A DNA stretch of 64,000 nucleotides from MED-G105 sp039814575 (GTDB taxonomy: Bacteria; Pseudomonadota; Alphaproteobacteria; Caulobacterales; Parvularculaceae), in assembly GCA_039814575.1 (NCBI GenBank), contig JBCCAY010000006.1, positions 1 to 64,000 on the forward strand. Direction: 5' to 3'. The position numbers were made by a program, and so were the translations under genes. Positions 34,416-43,738 of this stretch are shown one piece after another (the stretch's first letter is position 1; every line of letters starts with the position of its first letter). A model generated the notes under the pieces. That model was not told where the DNA came from. It saw only the letters and a program-made list of their open reading frames with translations, and did no database searches.

Positions 34416-35732
34416 ATGTTCTCTATAGAGATAGTAATACTGATTTGTTGCGTCACAAGCCTCATCGCCGGAGGAGCGACCTGGCGCGTGATGTCGGTAT
34501 TAGCGAAACGTCGACTTAACGACCAAACCGCAATCATCAAGGCGGCGGGAGACGCTTTGCGCTCTCACCTGAATATTATCCTTGGTCAGAGTCAGATTCT
34601 CTTATCACGCGCTAAAAACTATCGCTCTGAAGACCGACACCTAATCGACAGCGTCCTTGGGTCAAGCGGGGGTTTACGGCAGATTCTCCTTGATACGCTT
34701 GATATCGTCGACGTTAAAACAAATCGTCTGAAAGTTAGCGAGGATGAACACCTTCTACACGACATGTTGAAGGACGTGGTCGCTGATCAAAAAGCTGTAG
34801 CACGTCAGCTTGGCGTAAATCTCGACGTCAAACTCAAGGCTTCAACGCATGGCTGGTTTGCATACGATCAAGTTCGTGTTCGGCAATGCATTAAGAGTCT
34901 TCTTGGACAGTGCGTAAGACAGTCTTCAGAGGGAACGATAAATTTTTTCGCGACCGTCAATAAAAGCCGCCACAAGGGACGCGGCCTTCAAATCACAATT
35001 ATCGATCCGACAGCGGAAATTCATCAACATCAAGCGAACGCTTATTTCGCGCCAAAGGCGTTCTTTCGCAACCCCCATCTGAAGAAAGAAAGCGCCTGGC
35101 GATTGTCCGTCTTACTGGCGCGCCTCATTGCACGGAGGCTCAAAGGCGACATCACTGTTTCAAGTAAACATGACGGCAATCTAACATTTAAGCTCTTCAT
35201 CCCGATGACCTTTGTAAAGAAAGCAGGTGTCACGGCCCTCCGCGACGGTCGGAAACATGATACTGCTGAAGCGGAAACACCGGAAATTGCGACAAAATTG
35301 AAGAAAGAGAAACGTTCATATGAACGAAGCTCTATCAAAGTACTCATTTCTGATGACGATAAGACAAACCGAATGGTTCTTGAAGGAATGCTTCGATCGT
35401 GCGGCTATCAGCACATTGTTAAAACGGCCAATGGCGCGGAACTGTTGGAACAGTTGGCGACGCACTCTTTCGACATTGTTTTAACAGACCTGCACATGCC
35501 GATGGTATGTGGTTTTGAAGCAGCGCAAAAGATCAGATCATCGAAACAGAAATGGTCGTCAATACCGATTATTGCCGTTTCAGCCGCAGAAACGAGAGAG
35601 ACACGAGCGAAGGCCCTCCGTTCAGGCATCAATTCATTTATCGCAAAACCGGTATTAAAAGATGAGCTTTATGTTGTGATGAAAGAGCAACTCGATACTG
35701 TCGCCGCTCTTCCTGGAAAGAGAGCCGCATGA
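34416..35732 (+). CDS. Degenerate histidine kinase fused to an intact receiver
   Basis: A 438-residue protein from the ATG at 34416 (GAGG upstream). One N-terminal transmembrane helix (IVILICCVTSLIAGGATW) anchors a DHp-like segment reading GDALRSHLNIILG where active kinases have SHELRTPLNxILG, so the phosphoacceptor His is replaced by Asp46. The ATPase-like region has lost the N-box Asn (SLLGQCVRQS), the DxGxG box (IDPTAEI) and the glycine lid (ESAWRLSVLL). The C-terminal receiver is complete (ISDDDKTN, Asp358 in LTDLHMP, SAAET, AKPV). It is probably a kinase-dead scaffold or phosphate acceptor. It overlaps the next kinase gene by 4 nt (ATGA). Confidence 0.85.
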   Translation: MFSIEIVILICCVTSLIAGGATWRVMSVLAKRRLNDQTAIIKAAGDALRSHLNIILGQSQILLSRAKNYRSEDRHLIDSVLGSSGGLRQILLDTLDIVDVKTNRLKVSEDEHLLHDMLKDVVADQKAVARQLGVNLDVKLKASTHGWFAYDQVRVRQCIKSLLGQCVRQSSEGTINFFATVNKSRHKGRGLQITIIDPTAEIHQHQANAYFAPKAFFRNPHLKKESAWRLSVLLARLIARRLKGDITVSSKHDGNLTFKLFIPMTFVKKAGVTALRDGRKHDTAEAETPEIATKLKKEKRSYERSSIKVLISDDDKTNRMVLEGMLRSCGYQHIVKTANGAELLEQLATHSFDIVLTDLHMPMVCGFEAAQKIRSSKQKWSSIPIIAVSAAETRETRAKALRSGINSFIAKPVLKDELYVVMKEQLDTVAALPGKRAA

Positions 35733-36517
35733 CAACAATGAACAAAACAGCGTTGGACAACAAAAACACGGCGATTAACGACGCGCGCTGGACGGCTGAC
35801 GAGCTTGACGAGCGTCAGCGCATTGAAGCTATTAGCGCATTAGCCGGCGGAATCGCCCATGAAATTAACACGCCTATCCAATTCATCAGTGATAATCTGA
35901 TATATCTGCGCAATGCAGTCAACGACACATCTAGTGACATGCTCGAAGCGATAGAAGAGTCCCTAGAAGGTGTTGAACAAATTCGCGACATAGTCGTTTT
36001 AATGAAGGATTTCGCCTCTTCTGGCTCGGGAGACGTCGATAGGACGGACCTAAACGATATTATTCAAAACGTCGCTAAAGTCTGTCGTGGTCGCGATCGC
36101 GACGTATTCAGTATTAAGATGGAACTCGACGCTGCTTTACCGATGGTGCAGTGTCGTCGTGCGCAAATACAACAAGTCATTACAAATATTCTCGTTAACG
36201 CCATTGACGCGGTTGAAGGTTATGCAACGGGAGAGAGTTCTATCTGCATTCGCAGTGAGAGAATTGATGACGAAGTTCGCATCTGTTTTAGCGACCGCGG
36301 TCCGGGTATATCAGAGAATATTCGAGAAAAGATTTTTCATCCGTTTTTTACGACAAAACCTACGGGCGCAGGAACCGGGAACGGATTGTCTTTAGCAAAG
36401 GACGTTGTCGTAAAAGGGCATGGCGGTCGTCTATGTTTAGGAAAACGCAACGGCTATGCAACGACATTTGTTTTAGCGCTACCCATCGACAACATGCTTT
36501 TGACCGTCAATCAGTAA
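35729..36517 (+). CDS. Soluble histidine kinase, HEINTP family, minimal core
   Basis: A 262-residue protein that is almost only a kinase core: DHp GGIAHEINTPIQFI (His44), a shortened DHp region (LEGVEQIRDIVVLMKDFA), and HATPase with NILVNAIDAVEG, SDRGPGI, FHPFFTTKPTGAGTGNGLSL. It has no sensor domain or membrane segment. It is coupled by ATGA overlap to the kinase-dead receiver protein, so a plausible role is to phosphorylate that receiver in trans. Catalytically intact by motif inspection. Confidence 0.9.
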   Translation: MTTMNKTALDNKNTAINDARWTADELDERQRIEAISALAGGIAHEINTPIQFISDNLIYLRNAVNDTSSDMLEAIEESLEGVEQIRDIVVLMKDFASSGSGDVDRTDLNDIIQNVAKVCRGRDRDVFSIKMELDAALPMVQCRRAQIQQVITNILVNAIDAVEGYATGESSICIRSERIDDEVRICFSDRGPGISENIREKIFHPFFTTKPTGAGTGNGLSLAKDVVVKGHGGRLCLGKRNGYATTFVLALPIDNMLLTVNQ

Positions 36518-36530
36518 AAGGAGTATATTT

Positions 36531-37688
36531 ATGGCGTCCCCTCCAGAAAAAATTCTATTAGTTGATGATGAACCGCGATTGCTATCTGGATTAAAGCGAA
36601 ATCTCGGACTCCACTTCTCCGTACTGACCGCGCAAAGCGGACAGGAAGCGATAAAAATAATCTCAGATACTGAAAAAATTGGCGTCATTGTCGCCGACAT
36701 GCAAATGCCGGGAATGAACGGCGTCGACCTTCTTAAACAAGTAAAAGAAGACGCACCGCAGATCCGCCGCATGATGCTCACCGGCAACTCAGACCAAGAC
36801 ACGGCGATCGCCGCGGTTAATGAAGGCTCGGTCATGCGTTTCATGCGGAAACCTTGCGATCCGACTAAACTCAAAGATGCAATCAATGATGCGCTAGACG
36901 ACTTTCGCTTCTCAACTGCGCAGGACAAGGCGAACGCTGAAAATCGCGGCGGCGTCGTCGCGCGTGACTCTTTTCTTTCAATGATGAATCACGAACTTCG
37001 GACGCCGCTTCACCATATCATCGGTTTGGCGCAACTTATTGAAATCCCCGACGGCGACAAAGCCAATCCGTCACACGATTATTTACGCACAATGCGAAAA
37101 AGCGCAGATTCGCTCTTGTTTACATTAATGCGTATTCTTGATTTCGCTCGCATTAATTCCAAACGGAAATCTGTTCTGTTGGAAGATTTTGACTTCGTAG
37201 ATCTCTTAAAGGATGAAGTTGACCGTGCAAAAAGCGACGCAGAAGAAAATAAAATCACGATTGCTTTTGACACGTTGCGACGACATCATACATTCGTTGG
37301 TTCCAAGAACGATGTCGGCCTCGCGGTGCGCGAGATTCTCAGTAATGCGGTTAAGTTCAACAAACCTGGCGGCCACGTCGGCGTTACTCTGCGGTGCGCG
37401 AAAGAGAATGTCGCCGTCAAAATAACCGACACCGGCGTCGGGATTAATGAAAGCCAACTCAACCGTGTGACCGGCGCATTCACGCAAGCCGACGAAGGAC
37501 GTACGCGCCCTCACGAAGGCGTTGGCCTGGGGTTAAGCCTAGCGTCACTGATCGCTGAGAAGCATGGCGGCTCAATCTCTATGTCGTCGGATGAAAACAA
37601 AGGGACGAGCGTTGTTTTGTCAATCGTTTCTTCGCCGGACGACTTACGTCTAAGCTCTTCCTCCAATGTGGCGGCGGACGGGACATAA
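36531..37688 (+). CDS. Receiver-histidine kinase hybrid
   Basis: A 385-residue soluble protein starting at ATG 36531 after AGGAG. An N-terminal receiver (LLVDDEP, Asp56 in VADMQMPGMNG, LTGNSD, Lys107 in MRKPCD) is followed by a HisKA domain of the classical type (MMNHELRTPLHHIIG, His154) and HATPase (ILSNAVKFNKPGG, DTGVGI, GVGLGLSLA). Unlike the HEINTP kinases nearby, its H-box is the HELRTP kind, so it belongs to another kinase lineage. N-terminal receiver-kinase fusions often serve as intermediate relays. Last gene of the porin operon; a small hairpin (GACCTT/AAGGTC, 37701-37716) follows. Confidence 0.9.
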   Translation: MASPPEKILLVDDEPRLLSGLKRNLGLHFSVLTAQSGQEAIKIISDTEKIGVIVADMQMPGMNGVDLLKQVKEDAPQIRRMMLTGNSDQDTAIAAVNEGSVMRFMRKPCDPTKLKDAINDALDDFRFSTAQDKANAENRGGVVARDSFLSMMNHELRTPLHHIIGLAQLIEIPDGDKANPSHDYLRTMRKSADSLLFTLMRILDFARINSKRKSVLLEDFDFVDLLKDEVDRAKSDAEENKITIAFDTLRRHHTFVGSKNDVGLAVREILSNAVKFNKPGGHVGVTLRCAKENVAVKITDTGVGINESQLNRVTGAFTQADEGRTRPHEGVGLGLSLASLIAEKHGGSISMSSDENKGTSVVLSIVSSPDDLRLSSSSNVAADGT

Positions 37689-37959
37689 TCAGTGGGCGAC
37701 GACCTTACCGAAGGTCGCCGCACAGCAATTTCGAGAAATCTATAATTAGACATTTGCAATAAATCACGCGGCCGGATTGCGGTGACCGATCAATTCCGTA
37801 GCCAATCCGTTGAAGCGTGCTCGTGTAAAACCGCGAACGTATGCATTCTAATGCGCCACTCCATGCGCTATCACATCCGTGACGCTGTTTCGTAGCGGCG
37901 TGTCGCACCTCTGTTTTTAGCGCCCCGATTTTGCGCCCAAGCCCAAACGACAATCGACC

Positions 37960-40764
37960 ATGATCCGCATCTTCTTAACCTTCGCCGCCATACTTATCTT
38001 CACCGCCTCCACAGCATCGGCTGAGGAGCGAAGCGCGAACTCCAAGAAATTCTTCAGCGAGCAAGCAGCAACGCTCGACGAGGTGAAAACGGCTTTGGAG
38101 CAAGACGAGGAGCCGCCCAATCTTGAAACGTTGCGACAACGCCTCAACGAAACGCGAAGAGGGCTCGGCGACTTTTCTGAACGCCTCGAACGCGAGAAAA
38201 CTGAGATCGAAACGATCATCACCCAAAACGATCAAACCTCGCCGCCTACTCAAGACCAAGACCAAAACGAATCTGACACCCCTTCTCTCTTAAAAGGCGA
38301 CGACACCCCGCTAACTACGACGATCGAAGAAGAAAGCCGTCTTGATACGATCAATCGGGATTTAGCGAGTGCTTCACGGCTTCGGTCCACGCTCGACCGG
38401 TTAGTTGCGGATATCGCCGGGCGACAACGATTAATCGACCTTCAACAAAGCGTCGACGAACGCAGAGGGTCCATTGAAGAAATTCATCAGTCTTTCAATG
38501 ATACGCCCTCGTCAAAAGAACTCCTCGCTTTGCGCGAACAACTCCGAGACTTGAAATTGTCCGCTGATGACGCAATCGCCCCTTTGCGCGAAAGCCGGAT
38601 GGAGCTGCGCGATGATCTAGAGCGCTTAGGCCCAGGGCCGGACGACGGGGCGCCGGAACTTCCCGAAATTAGCGCCGAGCGAGAAGCGTTGACGCTGTCT
38701 CTTTTAAAGGAAGACGCGATTATTCGACAGTCCGACTTGAACGTCGCAGAAATCGAGCGCCTTCTATCGGACATCACCGCGCTGCGTCGCGACCAATTCT
38801 ATAACGCCGTGTTCGCGCGCGGCCCGTCGCCCTTGCTCCCGCGCGTCATTGGCGCCGCAGCGGCGAACGCGGCGAGCGGCTTCGAAGGCTTCGCCCGTGA
38901 CGTTCGATTATGGCGCGCGGAAAAAACGCAAGCCGGACAATTATCAAGAAGCTATGCGTTCATCGCGTTAAGCGTCGCGTTTGGCTTTTTTCTCTTCGGC
39001 CCAGCGCGGCAATGGACAGCGCGTCGGATCGTAAGACGTCTTGAAACCCTTGAACCAACACCTGGACGACGCGCCGGCGCCGCGATGACACGGATTTTGG
39101 CGCGGGTCGTTCCAGGCGTTATCGCCGGCGAAGTTCTCCTTGGAGCGCTGACCTCGCAGGGCGTCGTCGACCTAACGACCGCGCCGATCGCCCGCAATTT
39201 ATGGTTTGGTTTTCTAGCGTTGTTAACAGCCGACGCCGGCGCAACCGCGGCGTTCGCCCCGAGGACTCCCGGCTGGCGTTTAGTGCCGCTGCATGCTTTC
39301 TGCGGCCAATTGATACGATTTTCGCTGTTGGCGCTCGTCCTTTTGTTCTTTCTCGACCGGACGCTAAGCGCCGGCGCGAGCGCCTATGGCGGCACTCAAG
39401 AACTTGCCCTCTTACAAAGCGCAACCATCTCTATACTGATGGCGAGCGTCTATTTTGTTGTGGGAAGCCGTTCGGCGTGGCGCCTCGCCGACGGCCGCGA
39501 GGACGCATTTTCCGATGAGACCAAAGCGTTCTGGCGAAACGCCCGTCGTTTCTTAGCCGTCGCAGCGCTCGCCATCGTCATTGCTGGGCTCTTTGGCTAT
39601 GTCGCTCTCGCCCACTACGCAGCGACACGAATTTTCATGGTCACCGGCCTTATTGCGCTGGGGCTTTTCATTCGCCTAATCGCACACGATGCACTGCACG
39701 CCTTCGACCGATCGCTCGCCGGCGTTTCGACGTCAACCGCTGAGCAAGAAAGCGATCAAGAACGCCTCGTCGTTTTCTGGATCGGCGTCTTTCTTGACTT
39801 TTTGATTGTTCTGGTGCTGACGCCGGTCGTTTTCTTAGCGTTAGGGGCGGACTGGGCGGATGTTAGAGACGTCGTCAGGGATGCTTTTTTCGGCTTTAAG
39901 GTGGGCGATTTCACCATCTCCATTGCACAAATATTCTCCGCAATCGGGATATTTGTTCTAATCCTAGCCCTGACGCGGTTCATTCAACGCACGGGCGAGA
40001 AACGCTTTTTCCCTCGCACGCGAATGGATATTGGCGTTCAAAACTCGCTGAAAACCCTCATCGGCTATGTGGGTCTTGTTTTTGCGTTTATCGCAGCCGT
40101 CAGCACGCTTGGTTTTAATCTCTCAAACCTTGCGATTATCGCGGGCGCCCTATCGGTCGGCATCGGCTTTGGCTTGCAGTCGATCGTCAATAATTTTGTA
40201 TCGGGCCTCATTCTGCTTTTTGAACGCCCCATTAAGGTTGGCGACTGGATCGTCACAAGCTCCGGCGAAGGCATTGTTAAAAACATCAGCGTTCGATCAA
40301 CGGAGATTGAAACCTTCGATCGTTCGTCCGTTATTGTCCCCAACTCTGAACTGATTTCGAGCGCAGTCACGAATTGGACGCATAAAAATAAAATTGGTCG
40401 ACTGACGATTCCAGTTGGCGTCTCCTATGACAGCGACCCCGAACACGTTATCGCACTCCTTGAAGAAGTAGGAAAAGAATCACCCGTGCTTTTGCGGTAT
40501 CCGGAACCGTTCGTGTATTTTGACAGCTTCGGTGACAGTGCGTTGAACCTTGAACTACGTGGTTATATCCGCGATGTAGGGTCTTCACTATCGGCGCGCA
40601 CGGCATTGCGCGTTGCGATTTTCAAGAAGCTAAAGGAAGCCGACGTAGAAATTCCATTCCCGCAACGGGATATTACAATCAAATCAAATGCCGCCGACAA
40701 AGCAGATGTACAGGCGTACACTGGGACCAAACACGGACACCGCGAAGACCTAGGCGACCTTTAA
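37960..40764 (+). CDS. Large MscS-family mechanosensitive channel with DUF3772 region
   Basis: A 934-residue inner-membrane protein. The signal peptide (MIRIFLTFAAILIFTASTASA) is followed by a periplasmic coiled-coil-rich domain (DUF3772-like, to about residue 290), then about eleven membrane helices. The conserved MscS pore module includes LGFNLSNLAIIAGALSVGIG, FGLQSIVNNFVSGLILLFER, PIKVGDWIV, RSTEIETFDRSSVIVPNSEL. Large MscK/YbdG-like channels relieve turgor during hypo-osmotic shock. Its neighbour on the other side is an osmolyte-type transporter cluster, a loose thematic link. Ends overlap the convergent symporter gene by 4 nt. Confidence 0.9.
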   Translation: MIRIFLTFAAILIFTASTASAEERSANSKKFFSEQAATLDEVKTALEQDEEPPNLETLRQRLNETRRGLGDFSERLEREKTEIETIITQNDQTSPPTQDQDQNESDTPSLLKGDDTPLTTTIEEESRLDTINRDLASASRLRSTLDRLVADIAGRQRLIDLQQSVDERRGSIEEIHQSFNDTPSSKELLALREQLRDLKLSADDAIAPLRESRMELRDDLERLGPGPDDGAPELPEISAEREALTLSLLKEDAIIRQSDLNVAEIERLLSDITALRRDQFYNAVFARGPSPLLPRVIGAAAANAASGFEGFARDVRLWRAEKTQAGQLSRSYAFIALSVAFGFFLFGPARQWTARRIVRRLETLEPTPGRRAGAAMTRILARVVPGVIAGEVLLGALTSQGVVDLTTAPIARNLWFGFLALLTADAGATAAFAPRTPGWRLVPLHAFCGQLIRFSLLALVLLFFLDRTLSAGASAYGGTQELALLQSATISILMASVYFVVGSRSAWRLADGREDAFSDETKAFWRNARRFLAVAALAIVIAGLFGYVALAHYAATRIFMVTGLIALGLFIRLIAHDALHAFDRSLAGVSTSTAEQESDQERLVVFWIGVFLDFLIVLVLTPVVFLALGADWADVRDVVRDAFFGFKVGDFTISIAQIFSAIGIFVLILALTRFIQRTGEKRFFPRTRMDIGVQNSLKTLIGYVGLVFAFIAAVSTLGFNLSNLAIIAGALSVGIGFGLQSIVNNFVSGLILLFERPIKVGDWIVTSSGEGIVKNISVRSTEIETFDRSSVIVPNSELISSAVTNWTHKNKIGRLTIPVGVSYDSDPEHVIALLEEVGKESPVLLRYPEPFVYFDSFGDSALNLELRGYIRDVGSSLSARTALRVAIFKKLKEADVEIPFPQRDITIKSNAADKADVQAYTGTKHGHREDLGDL

Positions 40765-42281
40765 GAAGAACCGCTCGGCCGCGATGAACCCGGCATGGTT
40801 CCGCTCGCGTGCAATGACGAGACGGTCTTGCTCTTACCGAGCTTCGCAACCAATTGATGCGCCATCAAGCCGGCAACAAAGCTAGGAAAAGCTTCGCCGA
40901 CATACTCCGACAAACCGAACGCCGACCAAGCCACAGCGGTGATGACACCGACGATCATTGTCGCAATGAGCGCCTGATGGTTTGTCTTTAGTCCGAGTGT
41001 TGCAATTATAAAAACAGGTCCGATTCCACCAGCCATCGCCGATAAACCAAACAAGATTATTTGGAAGACGCTTCTGTTCGCCAGTAGAACGCCAAGCGCC
41101 AGCGCCAAGCTGCTGAAAATCAGTATGCCTAAACCGCGCCTCAGCCTGACGAGAGAACGATTACTGGCGCGATCGCCCCAGACATCATCAGAGAGCGCAG
41201 CGCCGCCGACAAGAATCGAGCCGTCAAGCGTCGACAAAATCAGAACCATCGCGCCGCCGAGCGCCAGCCCCAAAACCCATGGCGACAAGGACTGCGAAAA
41301 AACAAAGAGGCTCTGCTCTGGATCGGGCGCGTCCGAAACTAAGCCAGACAGCATGACGCCCATCAGCATCATCGCTCCGAGGAAAAGATAACACGTCCCG
41401 ATATATACCCACTTGATATTCTGCAGCGTCTTCGGAGAATCAGCAACGCTGACGCGCATGAGAACGGTTGGTAGACTAGCCGCTCCCCCGAAAGACGCCG
41501 TCGCGCCCCCCAACAGGAAAAAAAGCATAAGCGCGAGCGGCGTCGTCGCAAAAGGGTCAAAGACGTCAGGATTATTCATCAGCAGACGATCGACCGGCGC
41601 CCCCGTTGCAAGGAGCTGCAATAGAACAATGATGAAGAGCACGGCGCCGATCAGCAAAATTGATGCGCCTTGCAACGCGTTCGCCATCATGGACGCTTTT
41701 AAGCCGCCCCAAACGCAGTAGACGAGCGCGATGCCGGTGAGCGCGCCGCCGGCGACGAATACGCTCATGCTAAGACTAAGGTCCGCAACGCTCGCAATCG
41801 CCTTACCGGCGGCGACATTCTGCGCCACAATGAAAGGAAGGGTCGTCGCCGCTACAACAAGGCCTGCCGCCAGACGCACGAGCATCTGCCTATCAGGCGC
41901 TGCTTTCGCGATATAATCCGGAACGGAAACTGGCGATTTTCTCAATGCGTAATCATTTATTTTGGGCGGGAACACCATCCAGAAAGCGGTTTCGCCGATG
42001 CACCATGCAAGGGCGAGCCACAGAGCCGATAGGCCTTGCGCATACCCAGCGCCAATCGCGCCGACAAACATGAACCCCGTATTGCTGGTGGAGAATATGC
42101 TCAGCATCACGATGATAGGCCCAAACCCGCGACCGCCGGTTAAGAAGTCATCGCCGCCGCGATTGATGGAGCGGCTAGAGAGTAGTCCAAAGACGAGAAT
42201 GGCGCTCAGAATCGCGAAGCAAACGAACCAGGGAATGAGATCATCGACAGAGTTTTGACTTAACCCCACAATCAACTCCAC
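40761..42281 (-). CDS. Sodium:solute symporter (SSS family)
   Basis: A 506-residue protein with about 13 transmembrane helices. Family features include FLTGGRGFGPIIVMLSIFST, then NTGFMFVGAIGAGYAQG, and LVYCVWGGLKASMMANALQG, as in proline/pantothenate/urea-type Na+ symporters. The substrate cannot be read from sequence. It lies 108 bp downstream of the M24 hydrolase gene on the same strand, so it probably imports that enzyme's substrate, possibly a compatible solute such as ectoine or a methylated amine. Confidence 0.88.
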   Translation of the reverse strand: MELIVGLSQNSVDDLIPWFVCFAILSAILVFGLLSSRSINRGGDDFLTGGRGFGPIIVMLSIFSTSNTGFMFVGAIGAGYAQGLSALWLALAWCIGETAFWMVFPPKINDYALRKSPVSVPDYIAKAAPDRQMLVRLAAGLVVAATTLPFIVAQNVAAGKAIASVADLSLSMSVFVAGGALTGIALVYCVWGGLKASMMANALQGASILLIGAVLFIIVLLQLLATGAPVDRLLMNNPDVFDPFATTPLALMLFFLLGGATASFGGAASLPTVLMRVSVADSPKTLQNIKWVYIGTCYLFLGAMMLMGVMLSGLVSDAPDPEQSLFVFSQSLSPWVLGLALGGAMVLILSTLDGSILVGGAALSDDVWGDRASNRSLVRLRRGLGILIFSSLALALGVLLANRSVFQIILFGLSAMAGGIGPVFIIATLGLKTNHQALIATMIVGVITAVAWSAFGLSEYVGEAFPSFVAGLMAHQLVAKLGKSKTVSSLHASGTMPGSSRPSGSS

Positions 42282-42389
42282 GCTTAATAATTCGTGACCG
42301 CCGTTCCGCGACTCTCAGCGAAACGTCTCAATCTTAGCGCAACGAGGCGGGTCTCAACAAAAGCACCCGACTGAGAAAACCGTCTGGCG

Positions 42390-43553
42390 TTAGACAATGT
42401 AGAGATCGCGCGACAAGGACGAGAACGTTTCGTATCCGGTCTCGGTCACCCTAAAAGATTCGCTGAGCGTCACGCCGAAGTCTTCCTCCGGCCAGGTTCC
42501 CAACATCAGATGGAACGTCATGTTCGGTTCAAGGACGGTTTGATCAGAAGACTGTAAACTCGGGTTTTCGGCGGTTGTTAGACCGATGGTGTAGCCGCAG
42601 CGGCTGTCTTTTTCGAAACCGTGCTCGCCTAACTTCCGATAAAAAGCGTTCGCCACATCGCAGCACGTAGCGCCCGGCTTTATAATGGACAATGCTTCTT
42701 CCAAACCTTCGCGAACGCCGCCGAAGAGTCGTTGTAGCTTATCAGAAGGCGGCCCTAAACTGATCGTCCGCATCAACGGCACTTGATAAAGATGACGCAC
42801 GCCAACAAGTTCAAAGTTGATCTGGCAACCGTGTTCGAGCGTGCCCTCATACCAATGGTAATGCCCCGTACCAATGCGCGGGCCGAACGCCATCTCGGGC
42901 ACTTCAATTCTAATTGTTTCGAAAGCGTCGACGCCCGACGCCAACGCCTTAACCACGTCGCCGGCCACATCGCATTCACGCCTTCCGGGCCGCGCCGCTT
43001 CAAAAGCCGCTAAAACGCCGGTTTCGACAACTTTACCAGCCTCTTTCATAAGACTAATTTCTCGCTCCGATTTGATCCGTCGTTTCTCGGAGATAAGGGT
43101 CGACACATCCACAAGGTTTAACGGCGCTAACCCGCCTCGATATTTCTCATATGTCGGATGGCTCACTTCCTCGAACTCAAGTCCAATAGTGCGAAGCCCG
43201 CCGAGATCTTGCAAAAACTGACGCACGAAATCGTGCCCGTCCTTATCGGGGTTCCCAATAAGAGCCTCGGGGTAGCCAACGATATTATCGCGCGGCAGCG
43301 GCGTTGTATGAATGCCGGCCGGCACGTCTTGCTTACGTAAAATGAGATAGGGGTATTGGTCCCCACGACGATAAAGAGCGGCTTGCGGAATATATGAGGA
43401 TGTCCCCGCATAACCCGTTAACCAGGCCATATTGTGCGAATTTGTTACAATAATGGCGTCAACGCCATAGGCGTCCATCGCCGCTCCTACCGACGACCAT
43501 CTTTGCTCAAACTCGCCAATAGAAAACGGTTGGTTGTTCGATGGCACCGTCAT
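42390..43553 (-). CDS. M24-family hydrolase, ectoine hydrolase (DoeA/EutD)/creatinase-like
   Basis: A 387-residue cytosolic enzyme with a creatinase-type N-terminal domain (residues 10-150, NSHNMAWLTGYAGTSSY) and a pita-bread C-terminal domain. The end (FHLMLGTWPEEDFGVTLSES, FRVTETGYETFSSL) closely resembles ectoine hydrolases. At the place where metallo-aminopeptidases have two Asp metal ligands it reads GCQINFELVGVRHLYQVPLMRT, so the ligands appear lost, as in metal-free creatinase-type enzymes. An EutA-like gene and a transporter gene beside it support ectoine or related ring opening, but DoeB/EutE deacylase is absent from the window, so the substrate remains uncertain. Confidence 0.78.
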   Translation of the reverse strand: MTVPSNNQPFSIGEFEQRWSSVGAAMDAYGVDAIIVTNSHNMAWLTGYAGTSSYIPQAALYRRGDQYPYLILRKQDVPAGIHTTPLPRDNIVGYPEALIGNPDKDGHDFVRQFLQDLGGLRTIGLEFEEVSHPTYEKYRGGLAPLNLVDVSTLISEKRRIKSEREISLMKEAGKVVETGVLAAFEAARPGRRECDVAGDVVKALASGVDAFETIRIEVPEMAFGPRIGTGHYHWYEGTLEHGCQINFELVGVRHLYQVPLMRTISLGPPSDKLQRLFGGVREGLEEALSIIKPGATCCDVANAFYRKLGEHGFEKDSRCGYTIGLTTAENPSLQSSDQTVLEPNMTFHLMLGTWPEEDFGVTLSESFRVTETGYETFSSLSRDLYIV

Positions 43554-43606
43554 TAGAAGCTCCGCCTCTTGAATCTCAAAACCTGTGGACCAATCGAACT
43601 CGATTG

Positions 43607-43626
43607 ATATGAAATTTTTTTCATAT
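43607..43626. promoter_or_regulatory. Palindromic operator upstream of the M24 hydrolase gene
   Basis: ATATGAAATTTTTTTCATAT has perfect 8-bp arms around TTTT. It lies about 54 bp upstream of the M24 start codon in the gap after the EutA-like gene. The core TGAAATTTTTTTCAT occurs again, identically, at 44751-44765. A local regulator site is likely; the XRE-cupin protein encoded at 47336 is the candidate binder. Confidence 0.6.
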
Positions 43627-43738
43627 TGTTTTGTTGAAACAAACCCGGATGGGAGTCAACTGTGCCCCAACATCCGCGCGCCCAAGTTAACCATATTAAC
43701 CGCCGCTATGACGGAACCGTTGCGGCCTTCGAAAGACA

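Noticed and set aside
37694..37719. Possible terminator after the receiver-kinase gene
   Set aside because: The stem GACCTT/AAGGTC is only 6 bp and has no T run, so it was mentioned but not listed as a terminator.
42282..42389. Search for a third TGAAA-TTTT-TTTCA site before the symporter gene
   Set aside because: None found; the symporter is more likely co-transcribed from the M24 promoter.
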